DNA of 64,000 nucleotides from Pseudomonas syringae. GTDB taxonomy: Bacteria > Pseudomonadota > Gammaproteobacteria > Pseudomonadales > Pseudomonadaceae. The stretch spans positions 54,833 to 118,832 of the forward strand of contig NZ_JPQU01000020.1 of the NCBI RefSeq assembly GCF_000737245.1. Reading direction: 5' to 3'. Below are positions 46,062-54,891 of the stretch, piece by piece (the first letter of the stretch is position 1; each line of letters opens with the position of its first letter). Both the position numbers and the translations under genes were made by a program. The notes beneath the pieces are model-generated. The model did not search any database. It was not told where the DNA came from and was given only the letters and a program-made list of their open reading frames with translations.

Positions 46062-46436
46062 CTACCGTGAAGCACGCCTCGTCTGGGCGGCCTGCACTCT
46101 GGGATAGTGACCCAACTGAGCAAGGGTTTCCAGGCGAGCACGGGCCCTGAACGCGTATTCGCTGGCGGGATATTGGGTAATGATGAACTGGTAAGTCTGC
46201 GCCGCATCAACGAACAACTTCTGACGCTCCAGACACTGACCGCGCAGCATCGACACCTCAGGCTGAATGTAACGCCGTGAGCGGCTTTGACGGTCGACCT
46301 TGGAAAGGCTCAACATGACGTTTTCACAGTCGCCACGATCATACGAACGGTAGGCGCTGTTCAAATTGGAATCCATCGACAAACGGGTACAGCCACCGAC
46401 GGCGGCCAGCAATACTAAAATCATCACGATTCGCAT
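46062..46436 (-). CDS. TPR-like lipoprotein of unknown function
   Basis: A 124-residue exported protein with a lipobox (LAAVGGCTRL) giving Cys16. The mature part has TPR-like helices: LNSAYRSYDRGDCENVMLSL, CLERQKLFVDAAQTYQFI and RARLETLAQLG. AGGAGAGTCCC precedes ATG 46436. No partner is nearby. It may help assemble an envelope complex. Confidence 0.7.
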   Translation of the reverse strand: MRIVMILVLLAAVGGCTRLSMDSNLNSAYRSYDRGDCENVMLSLSKVDRQSRSRRYIQPEVSMLRGQCLERQKLFVDAAQTYQFIITQYPASEYAFRARARLETLAQLGHYPRVQAAQTRRASR

Positions 46437-46610
46437 GGGACTCTCCTGTGCTCTGCAATGTATCGACCCAAACCCGGATTTCTTCAAGGCGTTTTACGAC
46501 CAATCGTCTGTCCGCATCCGGCTGCGGGAGTTCAAGGCAGTGAAACGAACAATGACTTCGGATCAAGACAGTAGTAGCCTCTCGCTGCGCTTCATATAAG
46601 GAGTTTGTGC

Positions 46611-48062
46611 ATGACCGTACGCCGCACCAAAATCGTCGCCACCCTTGGCCCTGCGAGTAATTCACCAGAAGTCATCGAGCAACTGATCCTCTCGGGTCTG
46701 GACGTTGCCCGTCTGAACTTTTCCCACGGCACCCCGGATGAGCACAAGGCACGCGCCAGGCTGATCCGCGAAATCGCCGCCAAACACGGGCGCTTCGTCG
46801 CTCTGCTGGGCGATTTGCAAGGGCCGAAAATTCGTATCGCCAAGTTTGCGAACAAGAAGATCGAGCTGAAGGTGGGTGACAAATTCACCTTCTCTACCGC
46901 TCACCCGCTGACCGAAGGCAACCAGCAAATCGTGGGTATCGACTACCCGGATCTGGTCAAGGATTGCGGCGTTGGCGACGAGCTGCTGCTCGACGACGGC
47001 CGTGTTGTCATGCGCGTCGATACCCAGACAGCTGACGAACTGCACTGCACCGTATTGATTGGCGGTCCACTGTCAGATCACAAAGGCATCAACCGTCGTG
47101 GCGGTGGCCTCACAGCGCCAGCGCTGACCGAAAAAGACAAGCTGGACATCAAGCTCGCCGCGGAAATGGACCTGGATTACCTGGCGGTGTCCTTCCCACG
47201 CGACGCCGCCGACATGGAATACGCACGCAAACTGCGTGACGAATCCGGTGGCACCGCCTGGCTGGTTGCCAAGATCGAACGCGCTGAAGCAGTGGCCAAC
47301 GACGAAGTGCTCGATGCACTGATCCGCGCCAGTGACGCAGTCATGGTTGCTCGTGGTGACCTGGGTGTTGAAATCGGCGACGCAGAACTGGTCGGCGTAC
47401 AGAAACGCATCATCCTGCACGCGCGCCGTCACAACAAAGCGGTGATCGTTGCCACACAGATGATGGAGTCGATGATCTCCAGCCCGATGCCGACCCGCGC
47501 CGAAGTATCAGACGTCGCCAACGCCGTGCTCGACTACACCGACGCCGTGATGCTCTCGGCTGAAAGTGCTGCCGGTTCTTACCCGATCGAAGCGGTGCAA
47601 GCCATGGCGCGTATTTGCGTCGGCGCTGAAAAGCACCCAACCGGCAAGACCTCCAGCCACCGTATCGGCCACTCGTTCACCCGTTGTGACGAAAGCATCG
47701 CCCTGGCGGCCATGTACACCGCCAACCACTTCCCCGGTGTGAAAGCGATCATTGCCCTGACTGAAAGCGGCTATACCCCGTTGATCATGTCGCGGATTCG
47801 TTCTTCGGTTCCGATTTACGCGTTCTCCCCGCACCGCGGAACTCAGGCACGCGCGGCCATGTTCCGTGGCGTGTACACCGTACCGTTCGACCCAGCCAAC
47901 CTGCCACCTGGCCAGGTCAGTCAGGCAGCGGTCGACGAGCTGCTCAAGCGTGGTCTGGTGGAACAAGGTGATTGGGTCATCCTTACCAAAGGTGACAGCT
48001 ACCACACCATCGGCGGCACCAACGGCATGAAGATCCTGCACGTCGGCGATCCTTTGGTCTAA
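46611..48062 (+). CDS. pykA: Pyruvate kinase (PykA type)
   Basis: A 483-residue enzyme converting PEP and ADP to pyruvate and ATP. Signs are RTKIVATLGPASNSPEVIEQ, the metal-binding VARGDLGVEIGDAELVGVQK, MMESMISSPMPTRAEVSDVA and the effector domain in the C-terminal third. AAGGAG at 46598-46603 supports ATG 46611. The length fits PykA, the AMP-activated form. It is monocistronic with a strong terminator. Confidence 0.93.
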   Translation: MTVRRTKIVATLGPASNSPEVIEQLILSGLDVARLNFSHGTPDEHKARARLIREIAAKHGRFVALLGDLQGPKIRIAKFANKKIELKVGDKFTFSTAHPLTEGNQQIVGIDYPDLVKDCGVGDELLLDDGRVVMRVDTQTADELHCTVLIGGPLSDHKGINRRGGGLTAPALTEKDKLDIKLAAEMDLDYLAVSFPRDAADMEYARKLRDESGGTAWLVAKIERAEAVANDEVLDALIRASDAVMVARGDLGVEIGDAELVGVQKRIILHARRHNKAVIVATQMMESMISSPMPTRAEVSDVANAVLDYTDAVMLSAESAAGSYPIEAVQAMARICVGAEKHPTGKTSSHRIGHSFTRCDESIALAAMYTANHFPGVKAIIALTESGYTPLIMSRIRSSVPIYAFSPHRGTQARAAMFRGVYTVPFDPANLPPGQVSQAAVDELLKRGLVEQGDWVILTKGDSYHTIGGTNGMKILHVGDPLV

Positions 48063-48082
48063 GACCGCCCCGCGCAGTAACT

Positions 48083-48118
48083 AAAAAGCCCCGGTTCGCA
48101 AGAGCCGGGGCTTTTTGT
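48083..48118 (+). terminator. Terminator of pykA
   Basis: AAAAAGCCCCGG and CCGGGGCTTTTT pair around TTCGCAAGAG, followed by GTT. Confidence 0.9.
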
Positions 48119-48177
48119 TGGCTGTTCAATGCAAGCCTTCAGGCACAGCTGCTAAGGCCCGGAATCACGGTAATTGC

Positions 48178-48267
48178 GTGGGAGCGAGCTTGCCCGCGAA
48201 AGGGCAGGCACAACCAGCAGATTTGCCGAACCCGAAGTATGGTCTTCGCGAGCAAGCTCGCTCCCAC
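48178..48267. repeat. REP hairpin
   Basis: GTGGGAGCGAGCTTGCCCGCGAA faces TTCGCGAGCAAGCTCGCTCCCAC. It follows the pykA terminator. Confidence 0.8.
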
Positions 48268-48361
48268 AGGTTTTGCATTGCCGTTCAAAGAGTATGCAGC
48301 TACGCCCATGAAACCGAGTCCTGAAGGGCTTGAGGAGTACGACTTCGCAGGCGCTGCGGTC

Positions 48362-49285
48362 TCATTCCCGCCCCAAAAACACATCTGCCAACACCTGATT
48401 GCGCGGCAGGCCGGCCAGATACAGGCGCTTGGCAAAATCTTCAACACTGTTCGGGCTGCCGCAAACCAGCGCCATACTCTTGCGCGACAACATGCGCAGG
48501 TCAGCCAGTGTGGTTGCCAGATTCTGTGGCGTGACCAGTTGCACCTGCGCACCCACTTCCTCCAGCTCCTGGCGCAGGTAGTGCTCACTTTCGTCCCGCG
48601 CCAGATGCACAAGACGAATTGCCCCCTGATGATCCTGGCGCAGGGCTTCACGCAGAACGCCCCATAGAGGCCCAAGCCCGGTCCCGGCAGCCAGTAGCAA
48701 AAGTGGCCGTTCCTGCCAGTCAGGATCGTACTGCAACGCGCCACCACGCAGCTCGCCAAGGCCAATGGGATCACCGATCTTCAATTGCCGGGCGGCGTCG
48801 ATAAATGCGCCGGGCTGATGGCAATCGAGGTGGAATTCCAGGTAAGGATCCCCGCCGGGCAGGCTCGCCAGGGAGTAAGGCCTGGCGACACCGCCGACGG
48901 TCCACAGCACCACGTGCTGTCCGGCGCGATAACGCAACGGGCGTTCAGGCTCCAGGCGTAGACGTAATACGGTTGGGCTTAGCCAATCGCAGCCCGACAC
49001 CACAGCAGGAGAACCGTCACGCAATGGATCAAAAGCCTGGATCGTCAGATCTCCAACAACGCGGCACTGGCAGGCCAGACGCCAGCCTTGCTGATGCTTG
49101 CCTGGGTCCAACGCTTCAGGAAGCGCATCGGCCGGCTCACCGTCAACGCAACGCACCAGACACGCATGGCAACTTCCAGCTCGACAGCTATAGGGAACGG
49201 CGACTCCAGCCTGATTGAGGCTGTCAAGCAAGTTGCTTCCCGGGGCGACCGTCCAGCGACGCTCCCCCACCTGCAATTCAGGCAT
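48362..49285 (-). CDS. 2Fe-2S ferredoxin-flavin reductase protein
   Basis: A 307-residue electron-transfer protein. The N-terminal plant-type ferredoxin domain has the cluster motif YSCRAGSCHACLVRC and a fourth Cys in RLACQCRV. An FAD domain (RPYSLASLPGG) and NAD(P)-binding domain (LLLAAGTGLGPLWGVLRE, LVCGSPNSVEDF) follow. The layout resembles phenol hydroxylase or CDP-4-dehydro-deoxyglucose reductase-type electron suppliers. No oxygenase is nearby. The start lies inside the diguanylate cyclase 3' end (8-bp overlap), so the two are co-translated. Confidence 0.8.
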   Translation of the reverse strand: MPELQVGERRWTVAPGSNLLDSLNQAGVAVPYSCRAGSCHACLVRCVDGEPADALPEALDPGKHQQGWRLACQCRVVGDLTIQAFDPLRDGSPAVVSGCDWLSPTVLRLRLEPERPLRYRAGQHVVLWTVGGVARPYSLASLPGGDPYLEFHLDCHQPGAFIDAARQLKIGDPIGLGELRGGALQYDPDWQERPLLLLAAGTGLGPLWGVLREALRQDHQGAIRLVHLARDESEHYLRQELEEVGAQVQLVTPQNLATTLADLRMLSRKSMALVCGSPNSVEDFAKRLYLAGLPRNQVLADVFLGRE

Positions 49286-50405
49286 CTACGTTTTCCCAGC
49301 CAGCCACACATCGATTGCGTCCAGTGCGTTTGGCCAGATACAGCGCCTGATCGGCGCGCTGCAAGGCTTCATCCAGATTGTCGCCACGCTCTAGCAAGGT
49401 CATGCCGATGGACAGGCTCAGACTGACGTCAGGCAAGACATCGAGTTTGACCTGAGCGTAAGACTCGCGAACCCGCTCGCAACACTCGATCAACTTCCGC
49501 TCCGTACACAGGGGTATCAACAACACGAACTCTTCTCCACCGTAACGGGCCAGCACATCTGTGTCGCGAAGACAGTTTTCAGCACGCTGGGCGAATGCCT
49601 GCAACACTTGATCGCCCGCCGCATGCCCGTAGTTATCGTTAATGCGCTTGAAGTGATCAAGGTCGATCAGGGCCAGACCGTGGCAAGTCTCACCCTCCAG
49701 CAGGTTCAGCTCACGGGCTGCCATGCGCAGAAAATAACGGCGATTGTACAGGTTGGTGAGTTCGTCGGTGGCGGCAAGCTCTTCAAGCTGCACCATCATG
49801 CCGCGCAGGGTCTCCTGATGGGCCTGCAAGGCATAACGGCGCTGACGCAAACGCTGACGCTGGGCATACACGTAGCCCGCGAAAAGGCTGAGCCATAACA
49901 GCATGACAAACAACGCACTGAACTGCAGAACGGCAGTTGCCACATGCTGCATACGGCCGGTGGAAAACTCCCAGACATTGATCCCGGCAAAGCTGATGAG
50001 CACCAGCAGCGAACAGCGGGCAAAAACCATGGGCGTGAGTTGGAAAAGGCCGAACAGCAAAATCGGCGCGTACAGGATGAGAAACGCCCCGCGCGCGGTA
50101 TCGAGATAAAACACCAGCCAGGTCAGCCAGGTCAAAGCCAGCGTTACCTGGAACTCGGTGAGGCTCGCGTCGGCAAATCGCTGGTTGAACTTGCTGAGAA
50201 ACACCACCAGCAGCACAAGCTGGCTGACAATCACCAAGGTGCAACCGATCAACGCGACGTGAAGTGGCTGATGAAGCTCTCCGGCATAGACAGCCAGCCA
50301 GCTAAGGGACATCACCACCAGATAGGTCGCGACAGCCAGACCGAAACGCCTTAAAAACAAAGATTGCGTAGCCGGAGAGATTTGTCTTGTGTTCGTCGTG
50401 CTCAA
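49278..50405 (-). CDS. Membrane-bound diguanylate cyclase
   Basis: A 375-residue cyclic-di-GMP synthase. Five or six helices fill residues 15-190, for example YLVVMSLSWLAVYAG and LALTWLTWLVFYLDTARGAF, as an unnamed sensory module. The GGDEF domain begins ELAATDELTNLYNRRYFLR and has an active GGEEF in ARYGGEEFVLL. The inhibitory I-site RxxD (RDTD) is five residues before it, so feedback control is expected. The TTG at 50405 is chosen because GGAAGGAA lies 6 nt upstream; a GTG at 50471 is the alternative. It overlaps the ferredoxin reductase. Confidence 0.85.
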   Translation of the reverse strand: MSTTNTRQISPATQSLFLRRFGLAVATYLVVMSLSWLAVYAGELHQPLHVALIGCTLVIVSQLVLLVVFLSKFNQRFADASLTEFQVTLALTWLTWLVFYLDTARGAFLILYAPILLFGLFQLTPMVFARCSLLVLISFAGINVWEFSTGRMQHVATAVLQFSALFVMLLWLSLFAGYVYAQRQRLRQRRYALQAHQETLRGMMVQLEELAATDELTNLYNRRYFLRMAARELNLLEGETCHGLALIDLDHFKRINDNYGHAAGDQVLQAFAQRAENCLRDTDVLARYGGEEFVLLIPLCTERKLIECCERVRESYAQVKLDVLPDVSLSLSIGMTLLERGDNLDEALQRADQALYLAKRTGRNRCVAGWENVDA

Positions 50406-50773
50406 AAAGGATTCCTTCCCATACTGGCACCAGGGACCAAACTCTAGCTTCGTTAGCGAAAGGTTGCCCACCCAAATGAATAAATACGTTCAATAAAGTA
50501 CAAAAGCAATCAACAAAAAATCCCCGCAGCGCCCGTCGTACCTGCGATTGCGCGCAAATCCCCATGTTAACTGGCGCAGTTGCGCTTCGAGCCTGACAAT
50601 AGTGCACTTGATAACCGATGGATGGACCTGTGCGAGCGACGGGTTATACTGCCGCGCCTTTTTGTCGCAGCCATATAACTGTTACAGCCCTGATACATCA
50701 CTGATACAACAACGGGTTGGAGATGGCTCGGCACATTATTGAATGTTCCCGACCTGATAGAGGAGCGCGCCCC
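50406..50773. other. Divergent promoter region of the cyclase and fumarase genes
   Basis: About 370 bp. TTATACT near 50645 may be a -10 for fumarase. I see no other gene, hairpin or repeat. Confidence 0.4.
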
Positions 50774-52297
50774 ATGACCGTGATCAAGCAAGACGACCTG
50801 ATTCAAAGCGTCGCCGACGCCCTGCAATTCATTTCCTACTACCACCCGGTAGATTTCATTCAGGCCATGCACGAGGCGTACCTGCGTGAAGAGTCGCCTG
50901 CTGCCCGCGACTCCATGGCGCAGATCCTGATCAACTCGCGCATGTGCGCCACCGGTCATCGCCCGATCTGCCAGGACACCGGGATCGTCACCGTGTTTGT
51001 GCGCGTGGGCATGGACGTGCGCTGGGACGGCGCCACCATGGGCCTGGACGACATGATCAACGAGGGCGTACGTCGCGCCTACAATCTGCCGGAAAACGTA
51101 TTGCGTGCATCGATCCTGGCCGACCCGGCAGGCTCGCGTAAAAACACCAAGGACAACACGCCGGCCGTGATTCACTACTCCATCGTTCCGGGTAACACCG
51201 TGGAAGTGGACGTGGCTGCCAAAGGCGGCGGCTCGGAAAACAAATCGAAGATGGCGATGCTCAACCCGTCCGACTCGATCGTTGACTGGGTACTGAAAAC
51301 CGTTCCGACCATGGGCGCGGGCTGGTGCCCACCGGGCATGCTCGGCATTGGTATCGGCGGCACTGCCGAGAAAGCAGCCGTGATGGCCAAGGAAGTGTTG
51401 ATGGAATCCATCGACATCCACGAGCTGAAGAAGCGCGGCCCGTCCAACCGTATCGAAGAGATGCGCCTCGAGCTGTTCGAGAAGGTCAATCAGCTGGGCA
51501 TCGGCGCTCAGGGCCTCGGTGGTCTGACCACCGTGCTCGACGTGAAGATCATGGACTACCCGACCCACGCAGCGTCCTTGCCGGTGTGCATGATCCCCAA
51601 CTGCGCCGCTACTCGTCACGCCCACTTCGTGCTCGATGGTTCCGGCCCTGCGTCCCTGGAAGCGCCATCGCTGGACGCGTACCCGGAAATCGTCTGGGAA
51701 GCCGGCCCGTCAGCCCGTCGCGTCAACCTCGACACCCTGACACCGGAAGACGTGCAAAGCTGGAAGCCGGGCGAAACCGTTCTGCTCAACGGCAAGATGC
51801 TCACCGGTCGCGATGCCGCCCACAAGCGTATGGTCGAAATGCTCAACAAGGGCGAAACCCTGCCGGTGGACCTCAAAGGTCGCTTTATCTACTACGTCGG
51901 TCCGGTTGATCCGGTGCGCGAAGAAGTAGTCGGCCCGGCTGGCCCGACCACCGCCACGCGGATGGACAAATTCACCCGGCAGATCCTCGATCAGACCGGC
52001 CTGTTGGGCATGATCGGCAAGTCCGAGCGCGGTCCAACGGCCATCGAAGCGATCAAGGACTACAAAGCCGTGTACCTGATGGCGGTCGGCGGCGCAGCCT
52101 ATCTGGTGGCGCAAGCGATCAAGAAGTCGAAAGTCGTGGCCTTTGCCGAACTGGGCATGGAAGCGATCTACGAGTTCGAAGTCAAAGACATGCCGGTCAC
52201 GGTAGCGGTGGACAGCAAGGGCGAATCCGTCCACATCACCGGTCCGCAGATCTGGCAGAAAAAGATCAGCGACAGCCTGGCGGTAGAAGTGCAGTAA
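50774..52297 (+). CDS. fumA: Class I (Fe-S) fumarate hydratase
   Basis: A 507-residue iron-sulfur fumarase that interconverts fumarate and malate in the TCA cycle. Recognisable parts are the N-terminal CATGHRPICQDTGIVTVFVR with cluster cysteine, the GGGSENKSKMAML stretch, the GAGWCPPGMLGIGIGGTAEK loop with a second Cys and ASLPVCMIPNCAATRHAH. The C-terminal beta domain runs from about residue 350. GAGGAGCGCGCCCC precedes ATG 50774. Class I enzymes are oxygen-sensitive; pseudomonads usually have class II forms elsewhere. Confidence 0.9.
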   Translation: MTVIKQDDLIQSVADALQFISYYHPVDFIQAMHEAYLREESPAARDSMAQILINSRMCATGHRPICQDTGIVTVFVRVGMDVRWDGATMGLDDMINEGVRRAYNLPENVLRASILADPAGSRKNTKDNTPAVIHYSIVPGNTVEVDVAAKGGGSENKSKMAMLNPSDSIVDWVLKTVPTMGAGWCPPGMLGIGIGGTAEKAAVMAKEVLMESIDIHELKKRGPSNRIEEMRLELFEKVNQLGIGAQGLGGLTTVLDVKIMDYPTHAASLPVCMIPNCAATRHAHFVLDGSGPASLEAPSLDAYPEIVWEAGPSARRVNLDTLTPEDVQSWKPGETVLLNGKMLTGRDAAHKRMVEMLNKGETLPVDLKGRFIYYVGPVDPVREEVVGPAGPTTATRMDKFTRQILDQTGLLGMIGKSERGPTAIEAIKDYKAVYLMAVGGAAYLVAQAIKKSKVVAFAELGMEAIYEFEVKDMPVTVAVDSKGESVHITGPQIWQKKISDSLAVEVQ

Positions 52298-52312
52298 GCA
52301 CCTCGGCGGCCC

Positions 52313-52346
52313 AATAAAAAACCCGCAGCGATGCGGGTTTTTTATT
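52313..52346. terminator. Terminator of fumarase gene
   Basis: AAAAAACCCGCA and TGCGGGTTTTTT pair around GCGA; the structure is symmetrical. Confidence 0.9.
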
Positions 52347-52369
52347 AAGAGGACCACATTGCGCCCCCT

Positions 52370-52557
52370 GTGGGAGCGGTGCTTGCCCGCGAAGAACGAT
52401 AACGCGTTATTGCTAACGACGTGGGACCGGCTTTAGCCGGGAAGGCGGCATTTCAGACGATGGATATTGGGTGGATGTCCGGGCCTCTTCCCGGCTAAAG
52501 CCGGTCCCACGTCGTCACATCCGCTTGCGAGCAAACATAGAATCTCCCACAGGATTA
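52370..52557. repeat. Nested REP elements
   Basis: A left REP end GTGGGAGCGGTGCTTGCCCGCG starts at 52370. Inside, a perfect 26-bp inverted pair runs from ACGTGGGACCGGCTTTAGCC (52419-52444) to its complement ending GCCGGTCCCACGT (52487-52512). This second family, with core GGGACCGGCTTTAGCCGGGAAG, also occurs at 54785-54876. Confidence 0.8.
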
Positions 52558-52580
52558 GGATTACAGTTCCCGCCCGAACG

Positions 52581-53738
52581 TCACCCCCGCCTATTCAACG
52601 CATTCACCACCAACCGATCTACCCAACCCCACAAGCGCTGTTTGATCCGGCTCCACAATGGTCGGGATTTCCACTGCGCCAGAGTGATTTCCTTGCTCAC
52701 GGCAAAATCCTTCTCAAAGCTGGCAACCACATCCCGCGTCAGACCCGAGTCGAGGGCTTCAAGGTTGGCTTCCAGATTGAAGCGCAGATTCCAGTGATCA
52801 AAGTTGCACGAGCCAATGCTGACCCAGTCATCAATCAGCACCATTTTCAGATGCAGGAAGCACGGCTGGTATTCGAAGATCTTCACGCCCGCGCGCAATA
52901 GACGTGGGTAGTAACGGTGTCCGGCGTAGCGCACTGATGGGTGATCGGTGCGCGGACCGGTGAGCAGCAAACGAACATCGATGCCCCGCGCCGCAGCCCG
53001 TCGCAGCGAGCGACGGACTTTCCAGGTCGGCAGGAAATACGGCGTTGCCAGCCAGATGCGTTTTTGGCCGCTATTCAAGGCGCGCACCAGTGACTGGAGA
53101 ATGTCGCGATGCTGGCGGGCGTCGGCATAGGCCACCCGGCCCAGACCATCCCCGGAAACCGGCACTTTGGGCAGGCGCGGCAGACCGAAGTTTTCTGCTG
53201 GACGCCATGCAGTGCGACGTTCATTGGCGTGAAATTGACGATCAAACAACGCTTGCCAATCGATCACCATCGGACCGGTGATTTCTACCATCACTTCATG
53301 CCATTCACTGACATCTGCCGATGGCTGCCAGAACTCGTCGGTAACCCCGGTGCCGCCTACCACCGCCAGCTGCTTGTCGACCAACAGCAACTTGCGATGG
53401 TCGCGATAGAAGTTGCGAATACCGCGCCGCCAATGAATGCGGTTGTAGTAACGCATGATGACGCCTGCATCGTTCAGTCGTTTGCGCAGGCTGAGGGTGA
53501 AAGCCTGTGCGCCAAAATCGTCGAACAGGCAGCGGACGATCACACCGCGCTGTGCCGCATCCACCAACGCTCGGACCACCGCGTCGGCGCAGGCCCCGGC
53601 TTCGACCAGATAAAGCTCCAGCTCCACTTGCTGCTGCGCGCTGTCAATGGCAGCGATCATGCGTGGAAAAAAGGCTGGACCGTCGATCAGCAACTGAAAC
53701 TGGTTGTCCTTGCGCCAAGGAAAAATCGCTCCGGACAT
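52581..53738 (-). CDS. clsB: Cardiolipin synthase/phospholipase D-family protein (ClsB type)
   Basis: A 385-residue protein with two HKD motifs: HRKLLLVDKQLAVVGG and HLKMVLIDDWVSIGSCNFD. Each carries H-x-K-x4-D with the following G/S strand. It starts SGAIFPWRKDNQFQLLIDG and has no transmembrane helix, like ClsB, which makes cardiolipin from two phosphatidyl donors. The start is 2 bp after the YceI gene stop, so the two are coupled. Confidence 0.85.
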   Translation of the reverse strand: MSGAIFPWRKDNQFQLLIDGPAFFPRMIAAIDSAQQQVELELYLVEAGACADAVVRALVDAAQRGVIVRCLFDDFGAQAFTLSLRKRLNDAGVIMRYYNRIHWRRGIRNFYRDHRKLLLVDKQLAVVGGTGVTDEFWQPSADVSEWHEVMVEITGPMVIDWQALFDRQFHANERRTAWRPAENFGLPRLPKVPVSGDGLGRVAYADARQHRDILQSLVRALNSGQKRIWLATPYFLPTWKVRRSLRRAAARGIDVRLLLTGPRTDHPSVRYAGHRYYPRLLRAGVKIFEYQPCFLHLKMVLIDDWVSIGSCNFDHWNLRFNLEANLEALDSGLTRDVVASFEKDFAVSKEITLAQWKSRPLWSRIKQRLWGWVDRLVVNALNRRG

Positions 53739-53740
53739 GA

Positions 53741-54322
53741 TCAGCGCGCCGTGAAGATCAAGACGGCGCCCACGGGAACCGACAGACTCACCGCCGATAA
53801 GCCCGCAGCGCTACGCAGTGCCGAGAAGCCGGGCACCAGACCAAAGTCCTGAGCATTGACCACCAGCGGTTCAAGCGTCACCACCTGAAAGCGTCGCTCA
53901 TCAAGCCGCGTGGCAAGCAACTCCGCCCGATAGCTGTGGGACTTGCCATGCAGCTGCACAATCAGCGGCAGGCGCAGTTCCAACTGTGCGCCGGGTGCCA
54001 GATCGTTGATGGGGCGCAGATCGAGCTGGGCGTTGATTTTCGCCCGGGGGAATTTTTCCACGTCAAAAACCTGCTCGCGAATTCGCTCATCGCGCAGGGC
54101 AATGCCAGTGCTGACCGACTCCAGCTCAACCTCGACTTCAGCCAGCCCCTGACGGTCGACCTTGCCGTGCAGCGTCAGGAAACGATGAACTTCGGCAATG
54201 TCAGAATTCTTGGTGGAGGTGAACGAAAGTCGCGACGACTCGTTATCCAGATACCAGTTCGCCTGAGCAGACAACGAAAACACTGACAACAAGGCCAGCA
54301 GCAGGCGGGTTGTGGTGTGCAT
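53741..54322 (-). CDS. YceI-family periplasmic protein
   Basis: A 193-residue lipocalin-like barrel with a signal peptide (LLLALLSVFSLSAQA|NW). Conserved parts are WYLDNESSRLSFTSTKNSD, the strand VELESVSTGIALRDERIREQ and FDVEKFPRAKI. YceI proteins bind isoprenoid quinones or other lipids. It is co-transcribed with the cardiolipin synthase-like gene. Confidence 0.88.
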   Translation of the reverse strand: MHTTTRLLLALLSVFSLSAQANWYLDNESSRLSFTSTKNSDIAEVHRFLTLHGKVDRQGLAEVEVELESVSTGIALRDERIREQVFDVEKFPRAKINAQLDLRPINDLAPGAQLELRLPLIVQLHGKSHSYRAELLATRLDERRFQVVTLEPLVVNAQDFGLVPGFSALRSAAGLSAVSLSVPVGAVLIFTAR

Positions 54323-54404
54323 GCAAACTCCAGATGCGCATTGAGGGGCAACCTTACCGCCTGTCTGACCGCTGGCAAACTGCTACGTTCGCAAGCAGCA
54401 CCGA

Positions 54405-54731
54405 TCAAGGCGGCAGCAAGCGACAACCCTGTCGCTCACCCTGCCAGGCGGCAACGCTGCTGCGACCTAGCCCTTCGGCCGATACCCGTTTATTTGCCGG
54501 GTCATCCAGCAGGCTGCTGGGTACGTACTGTTTGACGTAGCCACGGCAATAGTCGGCGGAATTAAGCATGACGTAGCGGCAGGAGCAATACTCCTTGGCG
54601 GTATAGGCGCTGATGATGCCCGGAAAGGCACCTAAAGCGACGCGGTTTTGCCAGACCAGAACGCCCACTGCCACCAACATCAATAGCAGCAGACTGCTGA
54701 AGGGACGACGTCGTATAAATCCGGTAATCAT
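54405..54731 (-). CDS. Small Cys-rich membrane-anchored protein
   Basis: A 108-residue protein with one N-terminal helix (SSLLLLMLVAVGVLVW) and a short extracytoplasmic domain containing AYTAKEYCSCRYVMLNSADYC and a last Cys in QGCRLLPP. The AK-x2-C-S-x-x-(F/Y)-V pattern resembles the short module found at the N-terminus of some periplasmic serine hydrolases (beta-lactamase fold), and such a hydrolase gene lies immediately upstream, separated by a REP element. Function is unknown. Confidence 0.6.
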   Translation of the reverse strand: MITGFIRRRPFSSLLLLMLVAVGVLVWQNRVALGAFPGIISAYTAKEYCSCRYVMLNSADYCRGYVKQYVPSSLLDDPANKRVSAEGLGRSSVAAWQGERQGCRLLPP

Positions 54732-54784
54732 CTCGACTTCTCTCATCACATAATTGAAATGCAGCGCACAGCTTGGGCTGGGGT

Positions 54785-54876
54785 CGTGGGATCGGCTTCA
54801 GCCGGGAAGTCGGCATTCCAGGCGATAAATATGGAGTGGTTGTACTGGCCTCTTCCCGGCTAAAGCCGGTCCCACG
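54785..54876. repeat. Second copy of the GGGACCGGCTTTAGCCGGGAAG element
   Basis: CGTGGGATCGGCTTCAGCCGGGAAG (54785-54809) and CTTCCCGGCTAAAGCCGGTCCCACG (54852-54876) are inverted arms with two mismatches. It lies between the Cys-rich gene and the serine hydrolase gene. Confidence 0.8.
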
Positions 54877-54891
54877 TCGTCACATCGGTCC

